A stretch of 64,000 bases of DNA from contig JBBQGB010000001.1 in assembly GCA_038322575.1 (NCBI GenBank), positions 87,834 to 151,833 of the forward strand. The letters run 5' to 3'. A program made the translations under genes and the position numbers. Below the pieces are notes generated by a model, which searched no databases, had not been told where the DNA came from, and worked only from the letters and a program-made list of their open reading frames with translations. Every line of letters starts with the position of its first letter. Positions within the stretch are counted from its first letter, which is position 1. This document shows, one piece after another, positions 34,983 to 43,459 of this stretch. This DNA is from JACMOY01 sp038322575. GTDB taxonomy: Bacteria; Actinomycetota; Actinomycetes; Actinomycetales; Angustibacteraceae.

Positions 34983-36104
34983 TCAGGGCCGGCGCGGGAC
35001 GTCGATGCCGCGCGGCAGGCGGGCGGGGTCCCAGCCCAGCTCGGCCAGCGCCGTCCGGAAGGCGAAACGGTCGGTCATGCCGCCGACGTACGTCACCGCG
35101 GCGCGCACCGGGTCGTCCGGGTCGTGGACGTCGCCCGGCATGGCCGAGGGGCGCTGGACGTAGTATTCGACCAGGGCGCGCAGCACCGCGACGACCGCGG
35201 TGGTCTGCGCCAGCGCCTCGGGGCGGGTGTAGATCCGCTCGTAGTTGAACGCGCGCAGCCCCGACAGCGCCTCGGCGACCTCCGGGCGCATCCCGATCAC
35301 CCCGGTCGTCGACGCGCACTCGACCAGGGCCCCCACGAACGTGCCCAGCTGGTCGCCGCGGGTGCGCCCGCAGACCGCTGCGACGTCGTCCGGCAGGTCG
35401 GACGGCGAGACGATGCCGGTGTGGACGGCGTCCTCGAGGTCGTGGGCGGTGTAGGCGACGCGGTCGGCCCAGCTGACCACCACCCCCTCGGGGGTGGTCG
35501 GCGAGGGCCGCGACCAGCTGTGGTTGCGGATGCCGTCCAGGGTCTGGGCGCACAGGTTCAGCGGCGCGAGGACGACGTCGGCGCCCCAGACGGCGTGGTC
35601 GTATCCGCCGGGCAGGAACGCGTCGAACGCCTCCTCGCTGGCGTGGCCGCCGGGGCCGTGGCCGCAGTCGTGGCCGATCGCGATGGCCTCGGTGAGCGCC
35701 ACGTTCAGCCCGATCGCCCGGGCCACGGAGGTGGCGACCTGGGTGACCTCGAGCGCGTGCGTGAGGCGGGTGCGCTGGTGGTCGGCGGGGTGCACGAACA
35801 CCTGCGTCTTGCCCGCCAGACGGCGGAACGCGGCCGAGTGCAGCACCCGGTCACGGTCGCGCTCGAAGCAGGTGCGCTCGGGATCGGCCTGCTCGGGGCG
35901 CGCGCGCTCGCCGGCGCCTCGGGCCCGGGTGGCAGCGGGCTGCAGGACCGCCTCGTCCAGCGCCTCGCGCTCGACCCGCCCCCGCGGTGGCGCAGCGGTG
36001 ACCCCCGGCTCGGGCCCGGCGTGCGCGGTGACCACGCCGTCGCGGCCGGTGTGCCCGGGTCCGGTGGCAGCCCAGGCCCGCGAGCGCGGCGATGGACCGC
36101 TCAC
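34983..36104 (-). CDS. dgt: Deoxyguanosinetriphosphate triphosphohydrolase
   Basis: A 373-residue dNTP triphosphohydrolase that removes triphosphate from dGTP and so tunes the dNTP pool. Signs are RTRLTHALEVTQVA, the HD motif AIGHDCGHGPGGHASEEAF near 140, and SWADRVAYTAHDLEDAV. The frame opens earlier, but GTG 36104 overlaps the YdcF-like stop (GTGA) and gives a normal length. The first 60 residues are Pro/Gly/Ala-rich and may be disordered. It lies directly upstream of the reductase and primase genes, consistent with nucleotide supply for replication. Confidence 0.9.
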   Translation of the reverse strand: MSGPSPRSRAWAATGPGHTGRDGVVTAHAGPEPGVTAAPPRGRVEREALDEAVLQPAATRARGAGERARPEQADPERTCFERDRDRVLHSAAFRRLAGKTQVFVHPADHQRTRLTHALEVTQVATSVARAIGLNVALTEAIAIGHDCGHGPGGHASEEAFDAFLPGGYDHAVWGADVVLAPLNLCAQTLDGIRNHSWSRPSPTTPEGVVVSWADRVAYTAHDLEDAVHTGIVSPSDLPDDVAAVCGRTRGDQLGTFVGALVECASTTGVIGMRPEVAEALSGLRAFNYERIYTRPEALAQTTAVVAVLRALVEYYVQRPSAMPGDVHDPDDPVRAAVTYVGGMTDRFAFRTALAELGWDPARLPRGIDVPRRP

Positions 36105-36703
36105 GGCCGCAGCCGGCCGAGCTCGTAGACCAGGTACGCGACGGTCTCGCGCACGACGTACTTGGCCTCGGCGGCGCCGCCGTCCACCGAAGGCCCGGTG
36201 GTGGTCGGGGAGCCGAGCGCGGTGATGCCCTGGTCGGCCAGCATGCTGGTGCTGCGCAGCTCGTGCCAGGGGTCGGTGACCACGACCGCCGACGACCACC
36301 CGCGCTGCTTCATCACCGCGGCGGCCGCCCGCACGCTCTGCAGGGTGTCGTTGCCCTCGCCGACCCGCAGGACGGCGTCGGCGGGCACCCCCTGCTGAAC
36401 GAGGTAGCTCTGGCCCGCGTCGGCCTCGGTGAACCGGTCACCGGGACGCTTCCCGCCCAGGGTGAGCACCCGCGGGGCCACCCCCCGGTCGTACAGGTCG
36501 TTCGCGTGGGCCAGCCGCGCGGCCAGGTAGTCCTGCGGGCGCCCGTCGTACTGGGCGGCGCCGAGCACCAGGATCGCGTCGGCCGACCCCCTGCCGCCCG
36601 CCTCGTCGGTGTGGCCTGCGCGCCAGACGCGGGCGGCGGTGACGCCGAGCACGACCAGCACCGCCAGGACCAGGACGAGCACGAGCCGGCGGACCAGGCG
36701 CAC
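36101..36703 (-). CDS. YdcF/SanA-like membrane-anchored protein (DUF218)
   Basis: A 200-residue protein with one N-terminal membrane helix (LVRRLVLVLVLAVLVVLGVT) and an extracytoplasmic DUF218 domain. The domain shows ADAILVLGAAQYDG, VLTLGGKRPGDRFTEAD, EGNDTLQSVRAAAAV and VVVTDPWHELRS. Family members affect envelope properties and vancomycin resistance in some bacteria, with an unknown reaction. GAAGGAG stands 4 bases before GTG 36703. It overlaps dgt by four bases. Confidence 0.85.
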   Translation of the reverse strand: MRLVRRLVLVLVLAVLVVLGVTAARVWRAGHTDEAGGRGSADAILVLGAAQYDGRPQDYLAARLAHANDLYDRGVAPRVLTLGGKRPGDRFTEADAGQSYLVQQGVPADAVLRVGEGNDTLQSVRAAAAVMKQRGWSSAVVVTDPWHELRSTSMLADQGITALGSPTTTGPSVDGGAAEAKYVVRETVAYLVYELGRLRP

Positions 36704-36804
36704 GACGCTCCTTCGGCACCGACGGCAGCGGCGCCGGACGACACCGCCACGGCAAACCCTAGCCGCGGACGGCGCCGCCGGAGTCCACGCGCCGACCGAC
36801 GGAC

Positions 36805-38160
36805 TCAGTCGGCGAAGTGCGCCTTGGCGACCACCCCGTGCACGCCGACGGTGCGGTCGACGACCTGCGAGACCCGGAAGTTCGCCGCCGCCGAGAGGTA
36901 GGCGTAGGCGACGGCGCGGTCCATGCCCAGGTCGTGGCACAGGAAGTCCAGCGCGTTGACGACGGCGCGGCGCATCGCGATGTTCAGGTCGTTGACCTGC
37001 GTGTTGGCGATGCCGTCCGGGTCGCTGAGGCCGATCGGCACCCACGCGTCCGCCGTCTCGGCGAACGGGTAGCCGAAGGCGACCGACGGCGCGTCGCCGG
37101 CACCCGGCTTGCACACGGTCAGCCGGAAGGTCGCGCGCAGCGAGCCCTCCATGGCCGTCAGCGCGACCTCGCCGTCGCCCATCGCCAGGTGGGGGTCACC
37201 GACGTGGAACAGCGCGCCCTCGGCGAACACCGGCAGGTAGAACGCCGAGCCGGTGCCGAGCAGGCTGATGTCGATGTTGCCGCCACCGAGGGTCGGCGGG
37301 ATCGAGTTGAGCTCAGGGGCGGTCAGCCCGCCGTCCGCGAAGGCGACGCCCATCAGACCCATGAAGGGGTTGAGCGGGAACGCGAGCGACCCCCCGGCGG
37401 CCACCGGCATCACGCCGCTGCTGACGCCTCTGCGCCGGCGCACCGGGGTGAACACCGACACGTTGCCGTACCTCGTGGGGTCACCCGTGGCCCGCCCGTC
37501 GGTGGCGATCGGCGGCATCACCTCGGCCAGGGTGATCCCGGCCGCCGGGCCGCCCCCGGCCACCCGCGGCAGGGCGCCCTTGCCGTGCCGGCTGGACACC
37601 ACGCCGTACGGCACGCGGGGCAGCAGCGACAGCGGCTCGATCTTGAGCACGTCACCGGGCTCGGCTCCCTCGACGTGGATCGGGCCGGTGACGACGTGCG
37701 GGCCGTCGACGTCGAAGCTGCGGCTGGTGCGGTCGTAGTCGCGGGCGATGGCCACCGCGTCGTCCAGGACGTCGGCGCGGGCCACACCGTGCGAGGCGAA
37801 GTACGCCACCGGATCACGGCCCTGGTCCTCGAGGATGCCCTCGTGCGAGACGGTGTCGATCGTGACGGTGCGCCCGGACCGCATGCGCAGCACCGGGGTG
37901 CTCGAGCGAGCGGGCAGGTAGCCCCAGCGCACGTCGTCCGGCGTCGAGGGCAGGTAGCGGTCGCCGTCGATGCGCCCGCGGTGCGGCTGCAGGGTCCCGG
38001 CGGGCCGCTCGGAGCGCTCGCGCGCGACGGCCGGCGCGGCGGTGGTCGCGTCCGCCGCGGTCAGGACGCCGACGCCGGCGGCCGCGCGCAGGAACCCGCG
38101 GCGTCCCAGACCCTGCACCAGCGCCTCGCGGGCGCGCTCGACCGTGGACCACTCGCTCAT
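36805..38160 (-). CDS. Acetamidase/formamidase-family protein with Tat signal
   Basis: A 451-residue FmdA/AmdA-fold hydrolase, expected to release ammonia from small amides. The N-terminus has the twin-arginine motif RRGFLRAAAGVG near residue 20 and an Ala-rich cleavage region (TTAAPAVA), so it is exported folded. The catalytic fold shows VEGAEPGDVLKIE near 165 and HVGDPHLAMGDGEVALTAMEG near 315. Export is unusual for the family, whose better-known members are cytoplasmic. GGAGCCGGT precedes the ATG. It stands alone between YdcF and dusB. Confidence 0.85.
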   Translation of the reverse strand: MSEWSTVERAREALVQGLGRRGFLRAAAGVGVLTAADATTAAPAVARERSERPAGTLQPHRGRIDGDRYLPSTPDDVRWGYLPARSSTPVLRMRSGRTVTIDTVSHEGILEDQGRDPVAYFASHGVARADVLDDAVAIARDYDRTSRSFDVDGPHVVTGPIHVEGAEPGDVLKIEPLSLLPRVPYGVVSSRHGKGALPRVAGGGPAAGITLAEVMPPIATDGRATGDPTRYGNVSVFTPVRRRRGVSSGVMPVAAGGSLAFPLNPFMGLMGVAFADGGLTAPELNSIPPTLGGGNIDISLLGTGSAFYLPVFAEGALFHVGDPHLAMGDGEVALTAMEGSLRATFRLTVCKPGAGDAPSVAFGYPFAETADAWVPIGLSDPDGIANTQVNDLNIAMRRAVVNALDFLCHDLGMDRAVAYAYLSAAANFRVSQVVDRTVGVHGVVAKAHFAD

Positions 38161-38259
38161 ACCGGCTCCGTCCCTCGTCCGGACGACGGGCTCGTCCGGT
38201 GTGCGACCAGGAGTACGCGAGCGGTGTTTCGTGCCGGTTTCAGCCGTGTGGCGGTCGGG

Positions 38260-39465
38260 TCAGCCGCCGGAGACCGACAGCTCGGCCTCTTGGATCATCC
38301 GCGCCGACGCGCCCTCGAGCACGCGGCTGTCCAGCCAGCCGTCGGGGAGCGCCACCCGCTGGGGCGACCCGGCGCGGCCGCGCTGGCCCTCGGCGGGCTC
38401 ACCCGGCCAGGGCTGGGCGAGGTCGAGCCGGCCGAGCAGGTCGTCGAGCCGGTCGAGGCCGTCGACGAGCGCGAGGGCGGCCCGCAGCGGCTGGCCGACC
38501 GAGAAACCCTTGAGGTACCAGGCGATGTGCTTGCGGATGTCGCGGCAGGCCTTGAGCTCGCCGACCGGCTCGGTCTCGCCTGCGGTGACGTAGTGCTCCG
38601 CGAGCAGCTCGACGTGCCGCCGCAGCGCCCCCGCGACCTCGGCCAGGGTGGGCTGCACCCGCACCTGCCGTCCCGAGAACGCCGCCGCGAGGTCGGCGAA
38701 CAGCCACGGTCGGCCGAGGCACCCGCGCCCCACGACCACGCCGTCGCAGCCGGTCTGGGCCACCATGGCCAGGGCGTCGTCGGCGCCCCACACGTCACCG
38801 TTGCCGAGCACGGGGATGCTGGTGACGGCGGCCTTGAGCTCGCCGATCGCCGCCCAGTCCGCGCGTCCGGAGTAGTGCTGGGCCGCCGTCCGACCGTGCA
38901 GCGAGACCGCCGCGACGCCCTCCGCCTCGGCGGTCAGCCCGGCCCGAACGAAGGTCAGGTGGTCGTCGTCGACGCCCTTGCGCATCTTGACCGTGACCGG
39001 CACCTCGCCGGCGGCCCGCACCGCGGCGCGGACGATGTCGCGGAACAGGTCGGCCTTCCAGGGCAGGGCCGCTCCCCCGCCCTTGCGCGTGACCTTGGGC
39101 ACCGGGCAGCCGAAGTTGAGGTCGACGTGGTCGGTGCGGTCCTCGTCGACGAGCATCCGCACGGCCGCCCCCACGGTCGCCGGGTCGACGCCGTACAGCT
39201 GCACGGAGCGCGGCACGTCGCCCGGCCCGTGCTGGATCAGCCGCATCGACTCGGGGCTGCGCTCGACCAGCGCGCGGCTGGTGACCATCTCGCTGACGAA
39301 CAGGCCGCCGGCCAGGGTCAGGCCCTCGCGGGCCAGCGCCGCCCCCGCCTGCTCGCGGCACAGCTGGCGGAACGCCGCGTTGGTGATCCCCGCCATCGGC
39401 GCGAGGACCACGGGGGTACCGAGGTCGAGGGGCCCGATGCGCAGGCCGGTCTGCGTCGCGCTCAC
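38260..39465 (-). CDS. dusB: tRNA-dihydrouridine synthase
   Basis: An FMN-dependent enzyme that reduces specific uridines in tRNA to dihydrouridine. The 401-residue protein has VLAPMAGITNAAFR near 20, the catalytic Cys in LNFGCPVPKVTRKGGG near 118, the FMN-binding VTVKMRKGVDDDHL, and GNGDVWG then VVVGRGCLGRPWLF. The C-terminal tRNA-binding helical domain (HIAWYLKGF) is intact. The start is GTG 39465. The upstream 230 bases contain hairpin repeats rather than an obvious promoter. Confidence 0.93.
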   Translation of the reverse strand: MSATQTGLRIGPLDLGTPVVLAPMAGITNAAFRQLCREQAGAALAREGLTLAGGLFVSEMVTSRALVERSPESMRLIQHGPGDVPRSVQLYGVDPATVGAAVRMLVDEDRTDHVDLNFGCPVPKVTRKGGGAALPWKADLFRDIVRAAVRAAGEVPVTVKMRKGVDDDHLTFVRAGLTAEAEGVAAVSLHGRTAAQHYSGRADWAAIGELKAAVTSIPVLGNGDVWGADDALAMVAQTGCDGVVVGRGCLGRPWLFADLAAAFSGRQVRVQPTLAEVAGALRRHVELLAEHYVTAGETEPVGELKACRDIRKHIAWYLKGFSVGQPLRAALALVDGLDRLDDLLGRLDLAQPWPGEPAEGQRGRAGSPQRVALPDGWLDSRVLEGASARMIQEAELSVSGG

Positions 39466-39531
39466 CCGCCCATCATCTCAGGGCTGGGAGCCGCGGTGCG
39501 CCCGCCACGGTGCCGCCGCCCGACCGGGTGC

Positions 39532-39600
39532 TTGCGGGGGACCCCCGCACCGTTCTGACCGTAGTGGGGTGCCCCCGCGACAACCGGGTGTCGTAGTGAA
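39532..39600. repeat. GC-rich hairpin repeat, left flank of the AbiEi-like gene
   Basis: The arm at 39561-39600 (GTAGTGGGGTGCCCCCGCGA onward, through GTCGTAGTGA) recurs inverted at 40718-40757 with about 31 of 40 bases matching. A degenerate partner arm at 39532-39552 (TTGCGGGGGACCCCC) lets it form a hairpin. It lies between divergent genes, so it is not a terminator. Confidence 0.65.
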
Positions 39601-39703
39601 CGCACCCAGGTTGGGGCGGGGTGCTCCAGGTACCCCGCCAGCGTCGTCCACAGGCGGGACGTCGCGGCCGGCGCGGGCGGCCCGCGACGCGCCACAGTGG
39701 TCC

Positions 39704-40693
39704 ATGCCCAAGCTGCGCGCCGTCGATCTGGACGTCCTGGCCACCGTCCTGCGTGAGCACGAGCAGGTGATGACGCATGCGCAGCTGATCGAGGCCGGTG
39801 TGCCGCTGTCGACCATCTGCCAACGGATCCTGCGGCGTGGTCCCTGGCAGCGGCTGCACCCGGGGGTCGTCCTCGCACACACCGGTACGCCGACCCGCCG
39901 CGAGCGGCTGCGCGGCGCCCTGGCGTACGCCGGCGAGGGCGCGGTCGTCACGGGATCGTTCGCCCTCAGCGCGTACGGCGTGCGCGCCGTCCCGGCCGGT
40001 GAGGCCGTGCACGCGCTGGTGCCGCACCGTCGCCGTCGCCAGTCACGGCCGGGTGTGGTCATCGAGCGCACCCGGTCGCTGCCGCAGGCGCGGGTGCGCG
40101 CCGGCATCCCCCTCGCCCCACCCGCACGGGCCGTCGTCGACGCCTGCCGCAGCATCGGCCGGTTGGACGGCGTGCGCGCTCTGGTCGCCGAGGTCGTCCA
40201 GACCGGGGTGTGCACCGTGGACGAGCTCCTCGAAGCGCTCGCTGCGGCGGCGCGGCAGCGGACGGCGCTGCCGCGCGAGGTGCTGGCCGAGGTCGCGGCG
40301 GGGGTGCGCTCAGCGGCCGAGGCGCAGGTGCGCGACGTCTTCACCCGGCACACCATCCCGCAGCCGCGGTGGAACTGGTCGCTGCACACGCAGGACGGCG
40401 AGCACGTCGCGACGCCGGACGGCTACTGGGACGACATCGGCGCCGCCCTGCAGATCGACTCGATGGCGTTCCACCTCTCGCCGCTGGACTACAAGCGAAC
40501 CCAGCGACGCGCCCGGGCGCTGGGGGCGTACGGCGTTCCCCTGCTGCCGGTGGCTCCCGGGGACGTGCACGCCGACGAGCTGGCCTTCGTCCGCGAGGTC
40601 CTGGCGTTCCGCGCGCGCAACGCCCACCACGAGCACCCGGGGGACCTGGTGCTGCGGCCGCCCGCGCAACGGGCGGATCGGCGTCCGGCCTGA
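39704..40693 (+). CDS. AbiEi-like antitoxin-domain protein with endonuclease-like C-terminus
   Basis: A 329-residue protein. The N-terminal helix-turn-helix (EQVMTHAQLIEAGVPLSTIC, then LRRGPWQRLHPGVVLAH) matches AbiEi-type antitoxin domains. The C-terminus (GAALQIDSMAFHLSPLDYKR) recalls Vsr/DUF559-like nuclease folds. Such solo AbiEi-like proteins are widespread in actinobacteria and lack a partner AbiEii toxin, as here. The gene is bracketed by hairpin repeats. ATG 39704 is supported by the preserved N-terminal pattern. Function as an antitoxin is not shown. Confidence 0.75.
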   Translation: MPKLRAVDLDVLATVLREHEQVMTHAQLIEAGVPLSTICQRILRRGPWQRLHPGVVLAHTGTPTRRERLRGALAYAGEGAVVTGSFALSAYGVRAVPAGEAVHALVPHRRRRQSRPGVVIERTRSLPQARVRAGIPLAPPARAVVDACRSIGRLDGVRALVAEVVQTGVCTVDELLEALAAAARQRTALPREVLAEVAAGVRSAAEAQVRDVFTRHTIPQPRWNWSLHTQDGEHVATPDGYWDDIGAALQIDSMAFHLSPLDYKRTQRRARALGAYGVPLLPVAPGDVHADELAFVREVLAFRARNAHHEHPGDLVLRPPAQRADRRPA

Positions 40694-40717
40694 GCGAACC
40701 GCCCCGCACTGGGTGCG

Positions 40718-40790
40718 ATGACTACGACGCGCGGCGACCGCGGGGGCACCCCACTCCACTAGGAACGCAGTGGGGTGCCCTCGCGACAAC
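40718..40790. repeat. GC-rich hairpin repeat, right flank of the AbiEi-like gene
   Basis: The arm 40718-40757 ends CGCGGGGGCACCCCACT and the arm 40767-40790 reads GCAGTGGGGTGCCCTCGCGA, giving a stem of about 17 bp with one mismatch. It is related to the left-flank repeat. Being downstream of convergent genes it could also end transcription. Confidence 0.7.
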
Positions 40791-40796
40791 AAGCCG

Positions 40797-40845
40797 GGCC
40801 GAGGGGGCCGAGGGCGGGCCGAGGGGGCCGAGGGGGCCAAGGGCA
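40797..40845. repeat. Low-complexity GGCCGAGGG repeat
   Basis: Imperfect tandem copies of a 9-10 base unit (GGGGGCCGA and variants) fill the gap between the hairpin repeat and the DUF2469 gene. Confidence 0.6.
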
Positions 40846-40851
40846 GGCGGG

Positions 40852-41175
40852 TCAGCGGGGGAAGGTGGGGTCCTTGGGGAGCTCGAGCTCGGAGGCGGAG
40901 AGCTCCTCGACGTTGACGTCCTTGAAGGTGATGACCTTGACGCTCTTGACGAAGCGGGCGGGGCGGTAGACGTCCCAGACCCAGGCGTCGGTCATGGTGA
41001 CCTCGAAGTAGACCTCACCGGCGTCGGACCGGGCCTGGACGTCGACCGCGTTGGCCAGGTAGAACCGCCGCTCGGTCTCGACGACGTGCGAGAACAGACC
41101 GACGACGTCGCGGTACTCGCGGTAGAGCGAGAGCTCCATCTCGGTCTCGTAGTTCTCGAGGTCCTCGGCGCTCAC
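40852..41175 (-). CDS. DUF2469 protein
   Basis: A 107-residue acidic protein: EDLENYETEMELSLYREYRD at the N-terminus, then ETERRFYLANAVDVQ and TDAWVWDVYRPARFV. This is the actinobacterial DUF2469 family, found after rnhB across the phylum, with no known function. The GTG start overlaps the rnhB stop (GTGA). It is the last gene of the lepB-lepB-rnhB chain. Confidence 0.9.
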   Translation of the reverse strand: MSAEDLENYETEMELSLYREYRDVVGLFSHVVETERRFYLANAVDVQARSDAGEVYFEVTMTDAWVWDVYRPARFVKSVKVITFKDVNVEELSASELELPKDPTFPR

Positions 41176-41885
41176 CACGCCACCTCCGACAGCTCGGTCA
41201 CGGCGACATCCTCGCGCACCCTCGCCCGGGGGACGGCACCCGGCTCGCAGGCGGGCAACCGCCAGCTGCGCCGGTGCTGGACGCAGGGCCCGAGCTCGGC
41301 GAGCGCCGCCAGGTGCTCGGGCGCCGAGTACCCCTTGTTGCCGGCCCACCCGTACTGCGGGTGCTGCTCGTGCAGGGCGACCATCATCGCGTCGCGCTCG
41401 ACCTTGGCGAGCACGCTGGCCGCGGCCACCGACGAACACGACATGTCCGCCTTGACCAGCGTGCGCACGGGGGGCGTGGTCGCCTCGAACAGCCCGCCGG
41501 CCAGGGGGTCGGTGAGCCAGTCGTGGTTGCCGTCCAGGAGCACCAGGTCGGGCCGGGGCAGGGTCGCCAGCGCGCGCGTCGCGGCCAGTCGCAGAGCCCC
41601 GAGGATGCCGACGGCATCGACCTCGTCGGGGCCGGCGTGGCCGACGGCGTGGGCCAGGGCCCAGCGCCGGATCCGCGGCACGAGCGCCTCGCGGGCGGCA
41701 GGGGTGAGCAGCTTGGAGTCGCGGACGCCGGCCGGCGCGGTGCGCACCGCGGCGTCGACCAGGACGATCCCCACCGACGCCGGGCCGGCCAGGGCGCCGC
41801 GACCGACCTCGTCCACGGCGGCGATCAGCAGGTGGCCCTCGCGCAGCAGCGCCCGCTCGACGCGCAGGCTCGGGGCGCGGCTCAT
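41172..41885 (-). CDS. rnhB: Ribonuclease HII
   Basis: It cuts RNA in RNA-DNA hybrids and removes single ribonucleotides. The 237-residue protein has the active-site motif AAVDEVGRGALAGPASVG near 23-40, LLDGNHDWL near 115 and KADMSCSSVAAASVLAKVER near 145. The C-terminal tail is normal. It overlaps lepB (ATGA) on one side and DUF2469 (GTGA) on the other. Confidence 0.95.
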   Translation of the reverse strand: MSRAPSLRVERALLREGHLLIAAVDEVGRGALAGPASVGIVLVDAAVRTAPAGVRDSKLLTPAAREALVPRIRRWALAHAVGHAGPDEVDAVGILGALRLAATRALATLPRPDLVLLDGNHDWLTDPLAGGLFEATTPPVRTLVKADMSCSSVAAASVLAKVERDAMMVALHEQHPQYGWAGNKGYSAPEHLAALAELGPCVQHRRSWRLPACEPGAVPRARVREDVAVTELSEVAW

Positions 41886-42661
41886 CGCGACGGCGACGGC
41901 GCGGGGGTGGACGTCGAGACAACCGCGGCGGCGGGCACCGTGGCGAAGGTCGATGCCGGACGCGTGAGCCAGGTGGCACGGTCGAACGGCCAGACGAGCA
42001 CGAAGGCCTTGCCGGTGACGCCCGCGATGCTGACCGATCCGGTGCCGCCCTTGCCGTCGTCGTGGTAGCGCGAGTCCTCCGAGGCCTGACGGTGGTCGCC
42101 CATCACCCAGATCCGCCCGGCGGGGACGACGATGTCGAAGGTGCGCTCGGACGGGACGTTGCCCTCGAAGACGTAGGGCTCGGTGAGCGCGACGCCGTTG
42201 ACGGTCAGTCTGCCCTCGGCGTCGCAGCAGACGACGTGGTCACCCGGCAGCCCGATCAGCCGCTTGATCAGGTGGTTGCCCGTGTCGTTGGGCAGCAGGC
42301 CGACGAACGTCAGGGCCGATCGCACCGCACCGCGCACCGGACCGTCCTGTCGCGGGGCCGTGACCGGCAGCCAGCCGCCGGGGTCGGTGAACACCACGAT
42401 GTCACCGCGGTGCAGGTCGAACGGGCCCGGCGTCAGCTTGCTGACCACCACCCGGTCACCCAGCTGCAGGGTGTTCTCCATCGATCCGGAGGGGATGTAG
42501 AACGCCTGGACGAGGAAGGTCTTGACGAGCAGGGACAGGGCCAGGGCGATGACGACGACGATCACCGTCTCGCGCAGCGCCGCGAGCAGACCACCCTCGG
42601 AGCCGCGTCGGGGTGGCACGACGGTGTCGTCGGCGGTGTCGTGCTCGGGAGGGGTGCTCAC
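41882..42661 (-). CDS. lepB: Signal peptidase I, second copy
   Basis: A 259-residue type I signal peptidase that removes signal peptides at the outer face of the membrane. One membrane helix is near 35-55 (VIVVVIALALSLLVKTF). The Ser nucleophile is in YIPSGSMENTL near 63 and the Lys base in LIKRLIGLPGD near 135. GTG 42661 overlaps the stop of the first lepB (GTGA). Residues 1-30 are charged and cytoplasmic. The two copies share the core but differ in loops, so they may prefer different substrates. Confidence 0.94.
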   Translation of the reverse strand: MSTPPEHDTADDTVVPPRRGSEGGLLAALRETVIVVVIALALSLLVKTFLVQAFYIPSGSMENTLQLGDRVVVSKLTPGPFDLHRGDIVVFTDPGGWLPVTAPRQDGPVRGAVRSALTFVGLLPNDTGNHLIKRLIGLPGDHVVCCDAEGRLTVNGVALTEPYVFEGNVPSERTFDIVVPAGRIWVMGDHRQASEDSRYHDDGKGGTGSVSIAGVTGKAFVLVWPFDRATWLTRPASTFATVPAAAVVSTSTPAPSPSR

Positions 42662-43350
42662 GAGGCGCCGCCCGCGATGGTGCCGACGTCCGTCAGCGGC
42701 CAGAAGCGCACGAGCACCCGGCCCACGACGCGGTCGAGGGAGACGGTGCCACCGCCGGGGTCGCCGAGGTGCGAGCGCGAGTCGGCCGAGTCGCTGCGGT
42801 GGTCGCCCATGACCCACACGCGCCCGGCCGGCACCGTGACGTCGAAGGGCTGGTCGCTGGGCGCGTCGCCGGGCAGCACGAACGGCTCGTCGACGGGTGC
42901 CCCGTTGACGCGCAGGCGGCCGTCGGTGCCGCAGCAGACCACCCGGTCACCGGGCAGGCCGACCACCCGCTTGACGTAGTCGCGCTCGGACGGCGCGACG
43001 CCGACGTACCCGGCGACGGCGCCGGCCGCCCGGGCGAGCGGACCACCGGCCGCGACGGACTCGAGGGGGGCGAACGAACCGCGGCCGTCGAAGACCACGA
43101 CGTCGCCGCGGTGCACGTCGCCGACGCGGTAGGCGAGCTTGTCGACCAGCACCCGATCACCGATCTGCAGGGTCGGTTCCATCGAACCCGAGGGGATGTA
43201 GAACGCCTGCACCACCAGCAGCCGGACGACGAAGGTCAGCGCCAGCGCGACGACGACGAGCACGCCCAGCTCGGTGCCGAGCGGTCGCCGGGGGGCGGGA
43301 TCTGGGGACACGGGCAGGTCGCTCGCCGTGTCGCTGCGGGCGACGTCCAT
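42658..43350 (-). CDS. lepB: Signal peptidase I, first copy
   Basis: A 230-residue signal peptidase I with a membrane helix near 28-47 (LGVLVVVALALTFVV), Ser in YIPSGSMEPTLQIGD near 55 and Lys in YVKRVVGLPGD near 125. The frame is open upstream to 43554, but ATG 43350 is favoured because TAGGCT lies exactly 7 bases before it. This promoter probably serves the whole lepB-lepB-rnhB-DUF2469 chain, in which every junction overlaps by four bases. Confidence 0.94.
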   Translation of the reverse strand: MDVARSDTASDLPVSPDPAPRRPLGTELGVLVVVALALTFVVRLLVVQAFYIPSGSMEPTLQIGDRVLVDKLAYRVGDVHRGDVVVFDGRGSFAPLESVAAGGPLARAAGAVAGYVGVAPSERDYVKRVVGLPGDRVVCCGTDGRLRVNGAPVDEPFVLPGDAPSDQPFDVTVPAGRVWVMGDHRSDSADSRSHLGDPGGGTVSLDRVVGRVLVRFWPLTDVGTIAGGAS

Positions 43351-43357
43351 CACCGCG

Positions 43358-43363
43358 AGCCTA
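43358..43363 (-). promoter_or_regulatory. -10 box TAGGCT of the lepB chain, leaderless
   Basis: On the minus strand TAGGCT, 7 bases, ATG 43350. Confidence 0.6.
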
Positions 43364-43409
43364 ACCTGCCGGACGGCTGGGGAGGACCCGGACGGCGGGG
43401 GACACGCAG

Positions 43410-43445
43410 CGACGCCCGGCGCACCGCGAGGTGGGCCGGGCGTCG
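43410..43445 (-). terminator. Hairpin terminator after rplS
   Basis: Arms CGACGCCCGGC and GCCGGGCGTCG pair perfectly over 11 bp, with an inner CACC/GGTG stem. It starts 14 bases behind the rplS stop. No U tract follows. The left arm shares 13 bases with the hairpin at 45226-45261. Confidence 0.6.
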
Positions 43446-43459
43446 GGGGTGCTGCGGGG

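Noticed and set aside
38160..38259. Riboswitch before the acetamidase/formamidase gene
   Set aside because: The 100 bases show no recognisable aptamer core or paired terminator.
39532..39600. Left hairpin as a transcription terminator
   Set aside because: It lies between divergently transcribed genes, where no transcript should end.
40797..40845. CRISPR-like repeat array
   Set aside because: Units are 9-10 bases with no spacers; it is simple low-complexity DNA.
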